A DNA stretch of 64,000 bases. Source: an uncultured Clostridia bacterium. Its GTDB lineage: Bacteria; Bacillota; Clostridia; JAAYHZ01. This document shows, piece by piece, positions 55,541 through 64,000 of the stretch. The translations under genes and the position numbers were made by a program. Every line of letters begins with the position of its first letter. The first letter of the stretch is position 1. The notes beneath the pieces were generated by a model. It ran no database searches and had not been told where the DNA came from. It was given only the letters and a program-made list of their open reading frames with translations. The stretch spans positions 1 through 64,000 of the forward strand of contig CALCRE010000293.1 of the NCBI GenBank assembly GCA_937894465.1, written 5' to 3'.

Positions 55541-56967
55541 GGTACTGCACCTCCGGATGAACTAAATTGCAGTAACACCAGGGGAATCCCCGTCAATCCC
55601 TTTTCTAACTGTAACAGCACCCCTGCAGTAAGCGTTGATGAATTGGACTTCACATTCATAATATACCCATTATATAATTTCTCGATATAAAGATCCTCTA
55701 AATGAAAATCTTGCTCAGTAAGTAGCTTCACTGAATCATTTTCATAATATGCCGCAGTTTGTTTGTCAGTCAATATAGTTCTGATCATACCGGTCAGTTT
55801 CAATACGATATCTTGACTTGCTTGTACCGTAAATGCATGTTGCAAGTCAGAATAGGTGGAATTATCATAGATATATACCGGCATATCGCCTTCCACTAAA
55901 TAATCAAAATTGAACACATAGTACTTTGGATTAGAGTAATCAATATCGGTCAATACCAATGTGGCAGATGTTTTCTCGTCCATCAATCCCAAAACCTTTT
56001 CCATCATGGAAAGAGCTTTGTTGTATGCCATATCTACATCGCCTTTACCGGTTGATGTTTGCTTTCCGAAATAATCATAGGTTATCCTTCCGTCACATGA
56101 TACGGAGTATTGATTTTCCATGTTTGAGAAGAAAACCTTCTGATCAGAACTTAAAGACGAGGTAAATCGATCTTGCATGACACCGAAAAGCCTACCTTTT
56201 AGTTCCTTCAGGTCATAAGTATCCTTTGATGTAGAAATGTCAGCGATCAGTGAAGGTGTAATATTAATGGCAAGCTGATATTTATGAGGAGATCCCATAT
56301 ACAACTTAACATCATTATTCCCCCTCAGTTGATAAGCAGCAGGATGGGAACCTAACAATTTATAGGAATTCTTATCATAAAAGTTGGTGTATTTAATAAA
56401 GTTGAAGATACTGTCGTAATCAATACTGTTCAACAAATTATCATTGGTCGCATCATATTCCAACTCATAATAACTGTTACCGTCATAAATATAAAAATCT
56501 ATGTCAGGGCTGGTAGGGTGAATCACCAGTTGATATATTTTATTAATTCCTACATCCCCTTGTGATTTGCCGGAGTATGCACTTACAAATGAAAGCGGTA
56601 CCGTACAATAATATTGAAACATGATGTATTTTTCACTAAGCAAATCAACCCAGCTTTCCTTAGAAACATATTGCAACGGCGATGTGGACAACTGTTTTAA
56701 GATTTCGTTTGCAACCAATTGGAGTTGATAATATTCATCGGTTCTACGGGGCAGATCCCAATAATTGCTTTCTCCATCGGATATTCGAATGCTTTCCATA
56801 GAAACATAATCATAAGAAAAAATATCTTTGCTTGCCGGCGGAGTATTACTATCGAAAAGCTTGGATAAGTCAGAATAATTGTCACTGATAATAATGGCGA
56901 ATTGTAAAAAAGCCAACATAACCAAAAGAATAATACTGATGGTTTTTATGTTGTTTACAAATTTCAT
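55537..56967 (-). CDS. yycH: YycH-like regulator of WalK
   Basis: 476 residues, one N-terminal helix (ISIILLVMLAFLQFAIIIS) and an extracytoplasmic part with several beta-rich domains, for example YQLVIHPTSPDIDFYIYDGN and VTYDYFGKQT-type strands. Located directly after walK with a 4-base overlap and before yycI, the classic order. It is thought to sense the wall state and restrain or support WalK, depending on the species. Confidence 0.88.
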   Translation of the reverse strand: MKFVNNIKTISIILLVMLAFLQFAIIISDNYSDLSKLFDSNTPPASKDIFSYDYVSMESIRISDGESNYWDLPRRTDEYYQLQLVANEILKQLSTSPLQYVSKESWVDLLSEKYIMFQYYCTVPLSFVSAYSGKSQGDVGINKIYQLVIHPTSPDIDFYIYDGNSYYELEYDATNDNLLNSIDYDSIFNFIKYTNFYDKNSYKLLGSHPAAYQLRGNNDVKLYMGSPHKYQLAINITPSLIADISTSKDTYDLKELKGRLFGVMQDRFTSSLSSDQKVFFSNMENQYSVSCDGRITYDYFGKQTSTGKGDVDMAYNKALSMMEKVLGLMDEKTSATLVLTDIDYSNPKYYVFNFDYLVEGDMPVYIYDNSTYSDLQHAFTVQASQDIVLKLTGMIRTILTDKQTAAYYENDSVKLLTEQDFHLEDLYIEKLYNGYIMNVKSNSSTLTAGVLLQLEKGLTGIPLVLLQFSSSGGAVP

Positions 56968-58769
56968 TCCACTTCACCGTCTCTTCTTTTAATCGGTAAT
57001 GTAATCCTCACTTCCGTTCCCTTGTTTAAAACCGAAGCAATTTCAATTTTGCCACTATGGGCATCAATGATTTCCTTGGCGATAGATAAACCTAAGCCGG
57101 TTCCGCCCATATCACGGGAACGTGCTTTGTCCACACGATGGAAACGTTCAAAAATCAAGGGAAGATCATTTTTAGGAATACCAATGCCGTTATCGGTAAC
57201 CTTCACAAGAATATTATCTTCCAACGCTTTGGAGTATATCAGGATCTTTCCATCTTGCGGTGTATACTTAATGGCATTATTCACAATGTTCACAAGTACT
57301 TGTTCTAATCGATACACATCCCCTTCAATAAAGGGAAGATCGTCGGAGATATTCAGTTCAATGGTTTGGTTCTTTTTATCTGCTTCGGATTTAAGCTGTT
57401 CCATACAATCATCGATCAGCTTTAACATGTTCACCTTTGATATCTCTAATGTCAGCTTCTTATTATCGAACCTTGATAATAATAACAAATCTTTGACCAT
57501 GCGAGTCATACGGTCTGCTTCCCCGTCAATCACTTGTAGATATCTTTGTGTCAAACCCGGATCATCCACACCGGACAACAACGTCTCTGCATACATTTTA
57601 ATCGATGACAAAGGCGTTTTGAGTTCATGAGACACATTAGCGACAAATTCCTTTCGCATTTCATCCAACATGGTTTGCTTTGTCAAATCTACAAGAACCA
57701 CTATGATGCCCTCCGGAACCTTGTATTCATTTTTAAATACAACACAATATAAGCGATAGGTTCTCTCGTCAATATGGATATTCTCTTCGTAATTGATTTC
57801 ATTTTCCTGAATAATGTCTTCTGCTTTTAAATCTATATTCAAAAACCGAATCAAGGAGTTTATATTCGAGCAATTCTTTTCATCACATACAATCTTTTTT
57901 GCAGCAGGATTCACATGCAAAATATTTCCTTCCATATCATATGCAATAACACCTTCTGACATGAAATTCAAGATGGTTTCCACTTTGTTCTTTTCACTGG
58001 CAATGTCGTCCAGCTTTTCTTTTAAAGATGCGGACATATCATTAAACACATGGGTTAATCGCCCGATTTCATCGTTGGAGGTCACCGGGAGCTGTCTTCC
58101 GAAATTACCATATGCAATGCTTTCGGCTTTTCTCATGATGCTGTTGATGGGGCGAGTAATGTATTTAGCCAGCAAAAACCCCAAGACCATAGATATAGCC
58201 AAGGAAATCACCAATGTGGACAATAATATACCGGTCAACTCATTGATCATGAGCTTCCATTCATCTTTGTAATATCGGAAATAATATACGGTTCCTTTAC
58301 TGTTTACGGCATAATCATAATATTCCCTGCCAATGATCGAACGAGTGGCCTTTTCGTCCCCCTTCTTTCCTGCCATGGCAGCTAAAAAATTACCGGACAA
58401 AAACAAGTCATGAATAAATTCCGTTTCTCCGCCTTCCAAATAATGAATATCATTTGAGCGGATTTGGTTGGTTTGTACATCCACAATGGTGAAGCTTTTA
58501 TTCTCACTGTATAATCTTAATGCATGAATATAGGTATCGGTAAATCGATCATACAATTCCTCCAAAGAAATGGAGTCACTTAAATTAACAATATGCACAG
58601 AAAAACCTTCCTCAAGGTCCTGCACAAATTGTGTATAATAGAAATCATCAATCTTATCATCGAGGATAACACCAACCGTTAAAATAATACAAATGGCGAT
58701 AATGAATATAAATATTACCAATCGCCATTGTATGCTGTGAAATGACATATAGTTTCTCCAAAATTTCAA
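56964..58769 (-). CDS. walK: Sensor histidine kinase WalK
   Basis: 601 residues. TM1 about 15-35, an extracytoplasmic sensor of about 145 residues, TM2 near 185-205, HAMP (YITRPINSIMRKAES), a PAS domain (FMSEGVIAYDMEGN), HisKA with NVSHELKTPLSSIKMYAE (phospho-His near 380), and an ATPase domain with NIVNNAIKYTP, VTDNGIGIP and FHRVDKARSRDMGGTGLGLS. It is the kinase of the essential cell-wall regulator WalRK. It overlaps walR and yycH by 4 bases each. Confidence 0.96.
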   Translation of the reverse strand: MKFWRNYMSFHSIQWRLVIFIFIIAICIILTVGVILDDKIDDFYYTQFVQDLEEGFSVHIVNLSDSISLEELYDRFTDTYIHALRLYSENKSFTIVDVQTNQIRSNDIHYLEGGETEFIHDLFLSGNFLAAMAGKKGDEKATRSIIGREYYDYAVNSKGTVYYFRYYKDEWKLMINELTGILLSTLVISLAISMVLGFLLAKYITRPINSIMRKAESIAYGNFGRQLPVTSNDEIGRLTHVFNDMSASLKEKLDDIASEKNKVETILNFMSEGVIAYDMEGNILHVNPAAKKIVCDEKNCSNINSLIRFLNIDLKAEDIIQENEINYEENIHIDERTYRLYCVVFKNEYKVPEGIIVVLVDLTKQTMLDEMRKEFVANVSHELKTPLSSIKMYAETLLSGVDDPGLTQRYLQVIDGEADRMTRMVKDLLLLSRFDNKKLTLEISKVNMLKLIDDCMEQLKSEADKKNQTIELNISDDLPFIEGDVYRLEQVLVNIVNNAIKYTPQDGKILIYSKALEDNILVKVTDNGIGIPKNDLPLIFERFHRVDKARSRDMGGTGLGLSIAKEIIDAHSGKIEIASVLNKGTEVRITLPIKRRDGEVE

Positions 58770-59476
58770 TCGGTTACATACTTAATATAATAACCGATTC
58801 CTCTCTTCGTGTGTATGTATTTTCCGGAGTCTTGGGTTTCATCTTCAATTTTTTCACGAATTCGAGCCACCGTTACATCGACGGTTCTCTTGTCCCCGGG
58901 AAATTCGTAACCCCAGACTTCTTTTAACAACTGTTCCCTGGTGAAAATTTGCCCTAATCTTTCAGCTAAAAATTTAACCAGCTCATATTCACGAATGGTA
59001 AGATGTAAATCCTCACCACTTCTACGAACTTCAAATCTTTTGGTATCGATTTGAAGTTTCCCAACGTTGATAATATGCGAACCGGAGCTATTATCGTTTT
59101 CTTTTTCTTGGATCTCGGTTCTCCGAAGGTTGGATTTTATTCTTGATAACAAAACCCTAATGGACGGCGGCTTGGTGATATAATCATCCGCTCCTAGCTC
59201 TAGTCCTAACACTTGGTCGATCTCTTCTTCCCTGGCAGTCAGCATAATAATCGGTGTGTTGTATTTTTCTCTTATCTTTCGACACACAGAAAATCCGTCC
59301 ATTTTAGGTAACATGACATCCAACAAAATCAAATCCGGTTCATATTGATTATTCAAACGAACAGCTTCCTCACCGTCATATGCTTCTTTCGTTTCATATC
59401 CCTCTTTTTGCAAGTTAAATTTTAATATATCGACAATGTTTGGCTCGTCGTCTACAATCAATATTTTCTTTCCCAT
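58766..59476 (-). CDS. walR: Response regulator WalR
   Basis: 236 residues. The receiver has the acidic pair Asp9-Asp10, phospho-acceptor Asp53 (LILLDVMLP), Thr80 and Lys102. The OmpR-type winged-helix DNA-binding domain has LTIREYELVKFLAERLGQ and VWGYEFPGDKRTVDVTVARIREK. The switch loop reads KPPS where OmpR-type regulators normally have KPFS (Pro104 instead of Phe). With WalK it controls wall hydrolases. Confidence 0.96.
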   Translation of the reverse strand: MGKKILIVDDEPNIVDILKFNLQKEGYETKEAYDGEEAVRLNNQYEPDLILLDVMLPKMDGFSVCRKIREKYNTPIIMLTAREEEIDQVLGLELGADDYITKPPSIRVLLSRIKSNLRRTEIQEKENDNSSGSHIINVGKLQIDTKRFEVRRSGEDLHLTIREYELVKFLAERLGQIFTREQLLKEVWGYEFPGDKRTVDVTVARIREKIEDETQDSGKYIHTKRGIGYYIKYVTD

Positions 59477-59500
59477 TTAAATCTCCTCTTCACTAATTTC

Positions 59501-60580
59501 TTATTTACCAATCAAAAAGTCGAAATCGGCTTTTGCGATCATATAATTGTACTCATTCGTTAAAAATGAATACCGTGCAGCACGATAATTATTTACTGCC
59601 GCAATATAACTGTCCCAATTAACGATTTCCTTTTGGTATTTGACATTTGCTTCGTCCATAGCATTTTTCTTTATATCAAGATTCATTTTCGCCAACTCAA
59701 TCTTATTATACTTTGTTTTCAGGTTATTATAAGCAACCCTTATATTATACTCTAAGTTCACCAAAGCCACTTCTTTACTGTTAATGGCATTCTTGTAGTT
59801 GTATTCGTTTTGCCAATAAACAGCCATGTCATCTTCATAGAACTTTTTTGTCAGGTTAATCACTTCTTCTTGTATCTTGACATCCATTGTTTTACTATAC
59901 ATATTGCTGTCCGATGTTATGGTTTCTTCTATTACTTTTTGCAGATCTATTGTATCCGGAGCATCATATGTAAATTCAATATTTTCAATAACCAAATCCT
60001 CCTCCGAAAGAGGAATATTCAGCAATATCTTAAAATCCATATTTTTCTTATCCAAACCGTATTTTAAATCGGCGATGGTATCTTTTCTACTTTCCACGGT
60101 ATATTCATAACCCATATAAGCTTCATATGACATCTGATTTGCTTTATAGCTTGTATATGCTCTTTGTTGCTTTTTTTGATCGACTTCCAATAACTTCTCT
60201 TGGTAAGCGATATTTTCATATGTAACAATCAATCCTAATGATTGCTTATATACATTAAGCTTTAATAACCTGTTTGCATCTTCCTTTTGCATCTTGGCAT
60301 ATTCATATACCTTCTCGGTTACGATAGGCGAAACATATCTGTTATAACTACTACCATATGAAGTAATCGAAGTATAAGGTGCTTTTCTCACCGCTTCATC
60401 ATAGTTAATTTTGTACTCTTCAATTTTTATATCTGTTAATTCATTTTGTTTTTGGTTATTCCCCATGGCCATATCAATTGCCGTATTGATGCTTATTTTA
60501 TTCCCTGACCCGGCCGCCATAGCTGTTGATATCCAGCACACCAGTATAACCATTACCAATATTTTCGCTGATTTTTTCAT
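59501..60580 (-). CDS. Exported TolC-like coiled-coil protein A
   Basis: 359 residues from ATG 60580 (AAAGGA 10 bases upstream), which puts a clean signal peptide first (KILVMVILVCWISTAMA). The mature part is long helices with heptad patterns, INTAIDMAMGNNQKQNEL near the start and repeated NNxxAxYxF-type helices (VNNYRAARYSFLTNEYN), as in the TolC/outer-membrane-factor family. It lies 24 bases upstream of walR on the same strand and shares the tolC-like promoter. A role at the wall is inferred; a trans-outer-membrane channel is unlikely if the cell is monoderm. Confidence 0.7.
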   Translation of the reverse strand: MKKSAKILVMVILVCWISTAMAAGSGNKISINTAIDMAMGNNQKQNELTDIKIEEYKINYDEAVRKAPYTSITSYGSSYNRYVSPIVTEKVYEYAKMQKEDANRLLKLNVYKQSLGLIVTYENIAYQEKLLEVDQKKQQRAYTSYKANQMSYEAYMGYEYTVESRKDTIADLKYGLDKKNMDFKILLNIPLSEEDLVIENIEFTYDAPDTIDLQKVIEETITSDSNMYSKTMDVKIQEEVINLTKKFYEDDMAVYWQNEYNYKNAINSKEVALVNLEYNIRVAYNNLKTKYNKIELAKMNLDIKKNAMDEANVKYQKEIVNWDSYIAAVNNYRAARYSFLTNEYNYMIAKADFDFLIGK

Positions 60581-60597
60581 ATGAACGACATCCTTTC

Positions 60598-61728
60598 TCA
60601 TATTTCCATTTCCAATAAATATGACATATATGATGTATTAAAATTATATATTTGTTGTTTCAAATTGTTCTCGGCTTTTTCAATATTAAGTCTGCTTTGT
60701 TCAACTGCTACATAGCCTATATCTTTGTCCAAATATTGACTGTACGTCTTGTTATATGACTTTTTAAGTTCTGCAATGTTCTCTTTTGTGTCATCAATAG
60801 AGTCAAAGGAGTCGATCATTGCTTGAGCTCTTTCGTTGTAATATCTTCTTTGGGTAATCTTCATTTGAATTAAGTCGTCATTTAAATCGCTAATCCTCTC
60901 TTCAATCGTTTCTAATTCTTCAAGGATATGTTCTTTTGAGTTGGGATAAATACTAAATAATGATTCCAATGATTCTTTTCGATATTGTTCTTTTTCAATT
61001 TCATATTCCTTGGCTTTGATTAAAGATTCATATTTTTGATCAGCTAGCGGTTTGATATTGTTAGTGTTTTTAATCATCAGTGTTTCATCAATATCAATTT
61101 CCTTGTAAACAGTCAATAAATCCATACCGATGGTTCGGTTGAAGCTCATCAAACTGTTTTCAAAAGCAATTTTCGCATCTTCCAAATCAACCTGAGCAGA
61201 TAAATAATTGTACATTGCACTTTTAAGACTGCTTAATGTTCCGATACCATTACTGTAATAATACTCAGCGTTATCAAATGCAGTTTTTGCAAACCGCAAG
61301 CTTCTTTCGCTGAAGGACACATTCTTTTCGCTTGCATATACACTTCTCAGAGAATTTCTAAGCCCTATCACTTGTTGATCTAAATTCTTCTGAACGGAAT
61401 TTTTTAAATCTTCTATCCGTTTTTCCTGCTCGGCGATCCCGTATTTCATGGTTACCATATTATTGGCTCGCATTGCCGGTGTCGAAGCTCCCCTGATCGG
61501 ATCCGTTCTCTCCTTTAATTCTTCTAAAGTCTCTTCAAGGTTTGGCAAACTCATCTCGACGCTCATATACATAAGATTTATTTCTTCTCTTTTTGAATAC
61601 TGATCCATCGCCCATTTATAGTCGATTTTATCAGGCACTTCATCAAGAACAGGTTGAGTATCTTCTGCATATGTAGTAAATCCAAACGACAATAAAAGGA
61701 CCAATATTAGAATGATTGCCTTTTTCAA
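60598..61728 (-). CDS. Exported TolC-like coiled-coil protein B
   Basis: 376 residues from TTG 61728 with AGGAGG 7 bases upstream. Signal peptide MKKAIILILVLLLSFGFTTYA. The mature part is helical, with NLEETLEELKERTDP, IEDLKNSVQKNLD, and SAMYNYLSAQVDLEDAKIAF, a segment typical of TolC-family repeats. A paralogue of the next gene, into which its stop codon nearly runs. First gene of the operon that leads to walR-walK. Confidence 0.72.
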   Translation of the reverse strand: MKKAIILILVLLLSFGFTTYAEDTQPVLDEVPDKIDYKWAMDQYSKREEINLMYMSVEMSLPNLEETLEELKERTDPIRGASTPAMRANNMVTMKYGIAEQEKRIEDLKNSVQKNLDQQVIGLRNSLRSVYASEKNVSFSERSLRFAKTAFDNAEYYYSNGIGTLSSLKSAMYNYLSAQVDLEDAKIAFENSLMSFNRTIGMDLLTVYKEIDIDETLMIKNTNNIKPLADQKYESLIKAKEYEIEKEQYRKESLESLFSIYPNSKEHILEELETIEERISDLNDDLIQMKITQRRYYNERAQAMIDSFDSIDDTKENIAELKKSYNKTYSQYLDKDIGYVAVEQSRLNIEKAENNLKQQIYNFNTSYMSYLLEMEI

Positions 61729-61758
61729 CGTAACACCTCCTACTCCTCATGTAAGCAT

Positions 61759-61787
61759 ATTATATCATAAACCCAACTACGAGGCAA
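61759..61787 (-). promoter_or_regulatory. Promoter of the TolC-like/walRK operon
   Basis: TTGCCT (61787-61782), 17-base spacer and a perfect TATAAT (61764-61759) on the minus strand, about 30 bases before the TTG start. Confidence 0.65.
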
Positions 61788-61812
61788 TTACCAAGTTATA
61801 ACACAAATATAA

Positions 61813-61841
61813 ATAACCGCCTAGGTTTACTAAGCGGTTAT
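61813..61841 (-). terminator. Terminator of the Ig-like surface protein gene
   Basis: ATAACCGC / GCGGTTAT with an inner TAG/CTA pair, followed on the minus strand by TTATATTT, 15 bases after the stop codon. Confidence 0.7.
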
Positions 61842-61856
61842 ACATTTCAAATTCTC

Positions 61857-64000
61857 TTATCTTATTGTTAACTGAATAGAGTCTTGAACTCCAAATACTG
61901 ATGTATACGTCAAGGTTACTGTCCCGGCTTTTTTGGCACTTAAGTTTCCTGACGAATCTACTGTCATAACCTCAGGGTTCGATGATGTAAAGAATCCGTA
62001 GGTACTTGGCAATGTCATTGTCGGAACTGTAGTCATCAACATATTAACGCCATATTCATCCAATATACGGAAGTTTAGCCTTTGGAAGCTTACAACATTT
62101 GCATTTCCGTTCACTTCTGCAACTGTAGTTACAATATCAGGGCCAAATTCAATCGTTTTCGGTCCCCTGCTCATGCTCGAATTAACAGTTATCTCACATA
62201 ACAGTTTTGCTCCGTTATATGCTCTCAAAATGGTGCTATCCGTTGCTGTTGCACTTGTGGAATACACTCTCCACGCTGTACCATCGTGTGCTGTCACAAA
62301 TTTAGGATTAGATGATAGCAAGTTTGTTATTTTGTCTTGCTTTAATGCAATTGTCGTTCCATCCGGAGCTTTACCATATACAGTCACAGGTCTTGCATAA
62401 TCACCGGCATTACCTAACCCTGTAAATCCGGAGTTTGCATAGATGGTATTGATCGGGTTGAAGGCAAACAATACGCTATTTGTCGCTAAATCCACATCAT
62501 AAACTCTCATGGAAAAAGTATTTTCTGAACCGGGTAAGAAATTACCCGCATTATTAATACCAATGGTAAACGACATGGAACCTTCTGTCATTCCTAAGAA
62601 GTTAATGGTTCCTGTAGCATTCACCTTATTAAATTGAATGATGTTCCCATCACCAATAATATGGAAATTATCCATTGTCAATCCATGAGCTACCGGATCA
62701 TACGGTCTGCCATATTGGTCAACAATCTTGATAGCGCTCATGGGTAATTGGTATGCAGCTCCTTTTTCTATACCCAAATTTGCATCTACACCTACTACTG
62801 CAGTAGGAACTGCCGGTTCACTTACATTTATTGTCAACGTGTCGATCGGCTTACCTTTCCATAAGTAGTATACGACTGCCGTTCCTCCTTTGACACCGGA
62901 AGGTTTAATATACATTGCTCCGTTAGCTTCTACATATATGTCACTGTTTAATACAATGTCTTGATTTAGAGAATTAATAGTCATCCATTTATTGATTTCC
63001 GTATAGTTTTGGGTCTTCGATAATGCAGATCCGAACTGGTCTGTAATATTGTATGACAACTCGGTAGCTTCACCGGATACAACAGAATCATTAGGATAGT
63101 AAATTCTTAAGTCCGCAATACCAATAGGATCAAAAATTGAAATAGGTAAACTAGTTACTGAAGCGGAAGCATTACACAATACAGATAGATTTACTGTCCC
63201 TGCGATACTACCGACATCAACTGTCATTACACCTAAAGAATTGAAATAAATGTTAGTGGTCTTGAGCATATTTTCATTGGAGGATACAAAAGTCAATCCT
63301 TCTTTGTTCTTAATAACCAAGGGATTTCCATATTGATCGTAGGCTTCATACTTTACTACTAATCCTTTTTCATTGGTTACAATATTGTTCTTGTTGTTAG
63401 CCGGAACAATTTCAATTAACGTAAATGAAGATACGACCGGTTGTTTTATTACTTTTAGGTCAAATTGCCCAACAAGAGTAGAGGAAACATGCATAACTGT
63501 TACAGTTACCGTTTCACCTTCTTTTGCACCAACTGTATTGATAGCCCATGTACTGGGGTTTACCATCAAAGTTGCTCCTGTGGTTCTATTAAAAGCAGTA
63601 ATGATATACGCGCTTCTGGCATTAACTTTCATGTCTTTACCGTATTGGTTATATACAACCGGTGTAATGGTTGCATTTTCACCAATAAGAATAGTATTAG
63701 TCGTTAATTCCATCGTAGTTGGAACGCTTGCCGTAAGGCTAATTTCCAAGGTAGGAATATCACCTACAGTTAAACTATAAGTACCCGCCATGAACGGCCC
63801 TACTCTGGTTATAACTACTTGGGTCCTGTCTGTGCTCCATTTTAGAGTGGTAAATACGCTGGCATTTCCGCTCTTTAATGTTACGTTAGTACCCACAGGC
63901 ATTGCTTTATTAAACACAACCGTGATTTCATTGTCATTTGTTGCTTTAGCACTTAAAATAGTTGATCTCGAAATTAAACCGATTGAGTCTGCTACACTTG
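61857..64000 (-). CDS. Partial Ig-like repeat cell-surface (S-layer-like) protein
   Basis: The frame runs from the stop at 61857 through the right edge with no start in sight: bases 63918-64000 continue in frame (AKATNDNEITVVFNKAM), so a GTG at 63917 is not the real start. At least 714 residues are visible. They form repeated beta-sandwich units of about 80-100 residues with motifs such as VVKYEAYDQYGNPL, KIVDQYGRPYD and VNTDGVMTVD-like ends, closing with KKAGTVTLTYTS, a BIG2-type (bacterial Ig-like) domain. Highly Thr/Val/Asn rich, as in S-layer or adhesin proteins. Signal peptide and any SLH domains would lie outside the window. Confidence 0.85.
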   Translation of the reverse strand, partial: SVADSIGLISRSTILSAKATNDNEITVVFNKAMPVGTNVTLKSGNASVFTTLKWSTDRTQVVITRVGPFMAGTYSLTVGDIPTLEISLTASVPTTMELTTNTILIGENATITPVVYNQYGKDMKVNARSAYIITAFNRTTGATLMVNPSTWAINTVGAKEGETVTVTVMHVSSTLVGQFDLKVIKQPVVSSFTLIEIVPANNKNNIVTNEKGLVVKYEAYDQYGNPLVIKNKEGLTFVSSNENMLKTTNIYFNSLGVMTVDVGSIAGTVNLSVLCNASASVTSLPISIFDPIGIADLRIYYPNDSVVSGEATELSYNITDQFGSALSKTQNYTEINKWMTINSLNQDIVLNSDIYVEANGAMYIKPSGVKGGTAVVYYLWKGKPIDTLTINVSEPAVPTAVVGVDANLGIEKGAAYQLPMSAIKIVDQYGRPYDPVAHGLTMDNFHIIGDGNIIQFNKVNATGTINFLGMTEGSMSFTIGINNAGNFLPGSENTFSMRVYDVDLATNSVLFAFNPINTIYANSGFTGLGNAGDYARPVTVYGKAPDGTTIALKQDKITNLLSSNPKFVTAHDGTAWRVYSTSATATDSTILRAYNGAKLLCEITVNSSMSRGPKTIEFGPDIVTTVAEVNGNANVVSFQRLNFRILDEYGVNMLMTTVPTMTLPSTYGFFTSSNPEVMTVDSSGNLSAKKAGTVTLTYTSVFGVQDSIQLTIR

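Noticed and set aside
57022..57630. A 202-codon open frame on the plus strand
   Set aside because: It lies antisense inside walK, whose full domain set is intact. Serine-rich shadow translation with no ribosome binding site.
1..64000. tRNA genes, CRISPR arrays, insertion sequences, prophage
   Set aside because: No cloverleaf-like segments, regular spacer repeats, transposase motifs or phage modules were recognised by eye; a dedicated scan would be needed to exclude small RNAs.

Overview
The window looks like the chromosome of an anaerobic, endospore-forming, low-to-medium GC Firmicute of the class Clostridia. The evidence is a pyruvate:ferredoxin oxidoreductase, a rubrerythrin, three sporulation-linked genes (an SspF-type small acid-soluble protein, a YaaL/BofA pair, a CotS-like coat protein), a complete WalRK/YycHIJ cluster, a tandem glycine riboswitch and many TTG/GTG starts behind strong purine-rich ribosome binding sites. 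No tRNA, rRNA, CRISPR, insertion sequence or prophage was recognised. I ran no searches; family names come from motifs read directly in the proteins.

Region 1 (1-2960, minus strand) is a signalling locus. A 41-residue AgrD-like cyclic-peptide precursor is followed by a GGDEF/HD-GYP membrane protein, a DUF5317-like membrane protein and a truncated membrane protein that may be the sensor part of an AgrC-like kinase. No AgrB processing protease is visible in the window.

Region 2 (3110-20137) is a carbohydrate locus: a TIM-barrel epimerase-like protein, a fusion of a ThuA/amidotransferase-like and a deacetylase-like domain, a large beta-propeller protein, a Gfo/Idh/MocA protein with GH109-type features, a Kelch-like propeller, a complete family-5 (Opp/Dpp-type) ABC importer, and a convergent 1014-residue heparinase II/III-like lyase. 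None of the putative enzymes has a signal peptide. The layout therefore suggests uptake of oligosaccharides followed by intracellular breakdown, probably of a uronic-acid and/or amino-sugar polymer. This is the best candidate for an undescribed system.

Region 3 (20167-33364) is mixed: an HD-domain protein, the spore protein SspF, a split threonine/serine exporter, rubrerythrin, a FAD oxidoreductase with a Rieske domain, a VanW/G5 surface protein, yaaL-bofA, nifJ, a CotS-like protein and an MFS transporter.

Region 4 (33383-39732) handles glycine and one-carbon units: a tandem glycine riboswitch, gcvT-gcvH-gcvPA-gcvPB, a strong terminator and fhs. Region 5 (39729-50243) is housekeeping: cca, wecB, wecA, dCMP deaminase, an in-frame rpiB-upp fusion, sua5, prfA, a stand-alone AICAR formyltransferase, glpP and a lipid kinase. 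Region 6 (50240-64000, minus strand) is the cell envelope: a partial Ig-like repeat surface protein, two exported TolC-like coiled-coil proteins, walR, walK, yycH, yycI, murA, yycJ, rlmH and a DUF2207 membrane protein.
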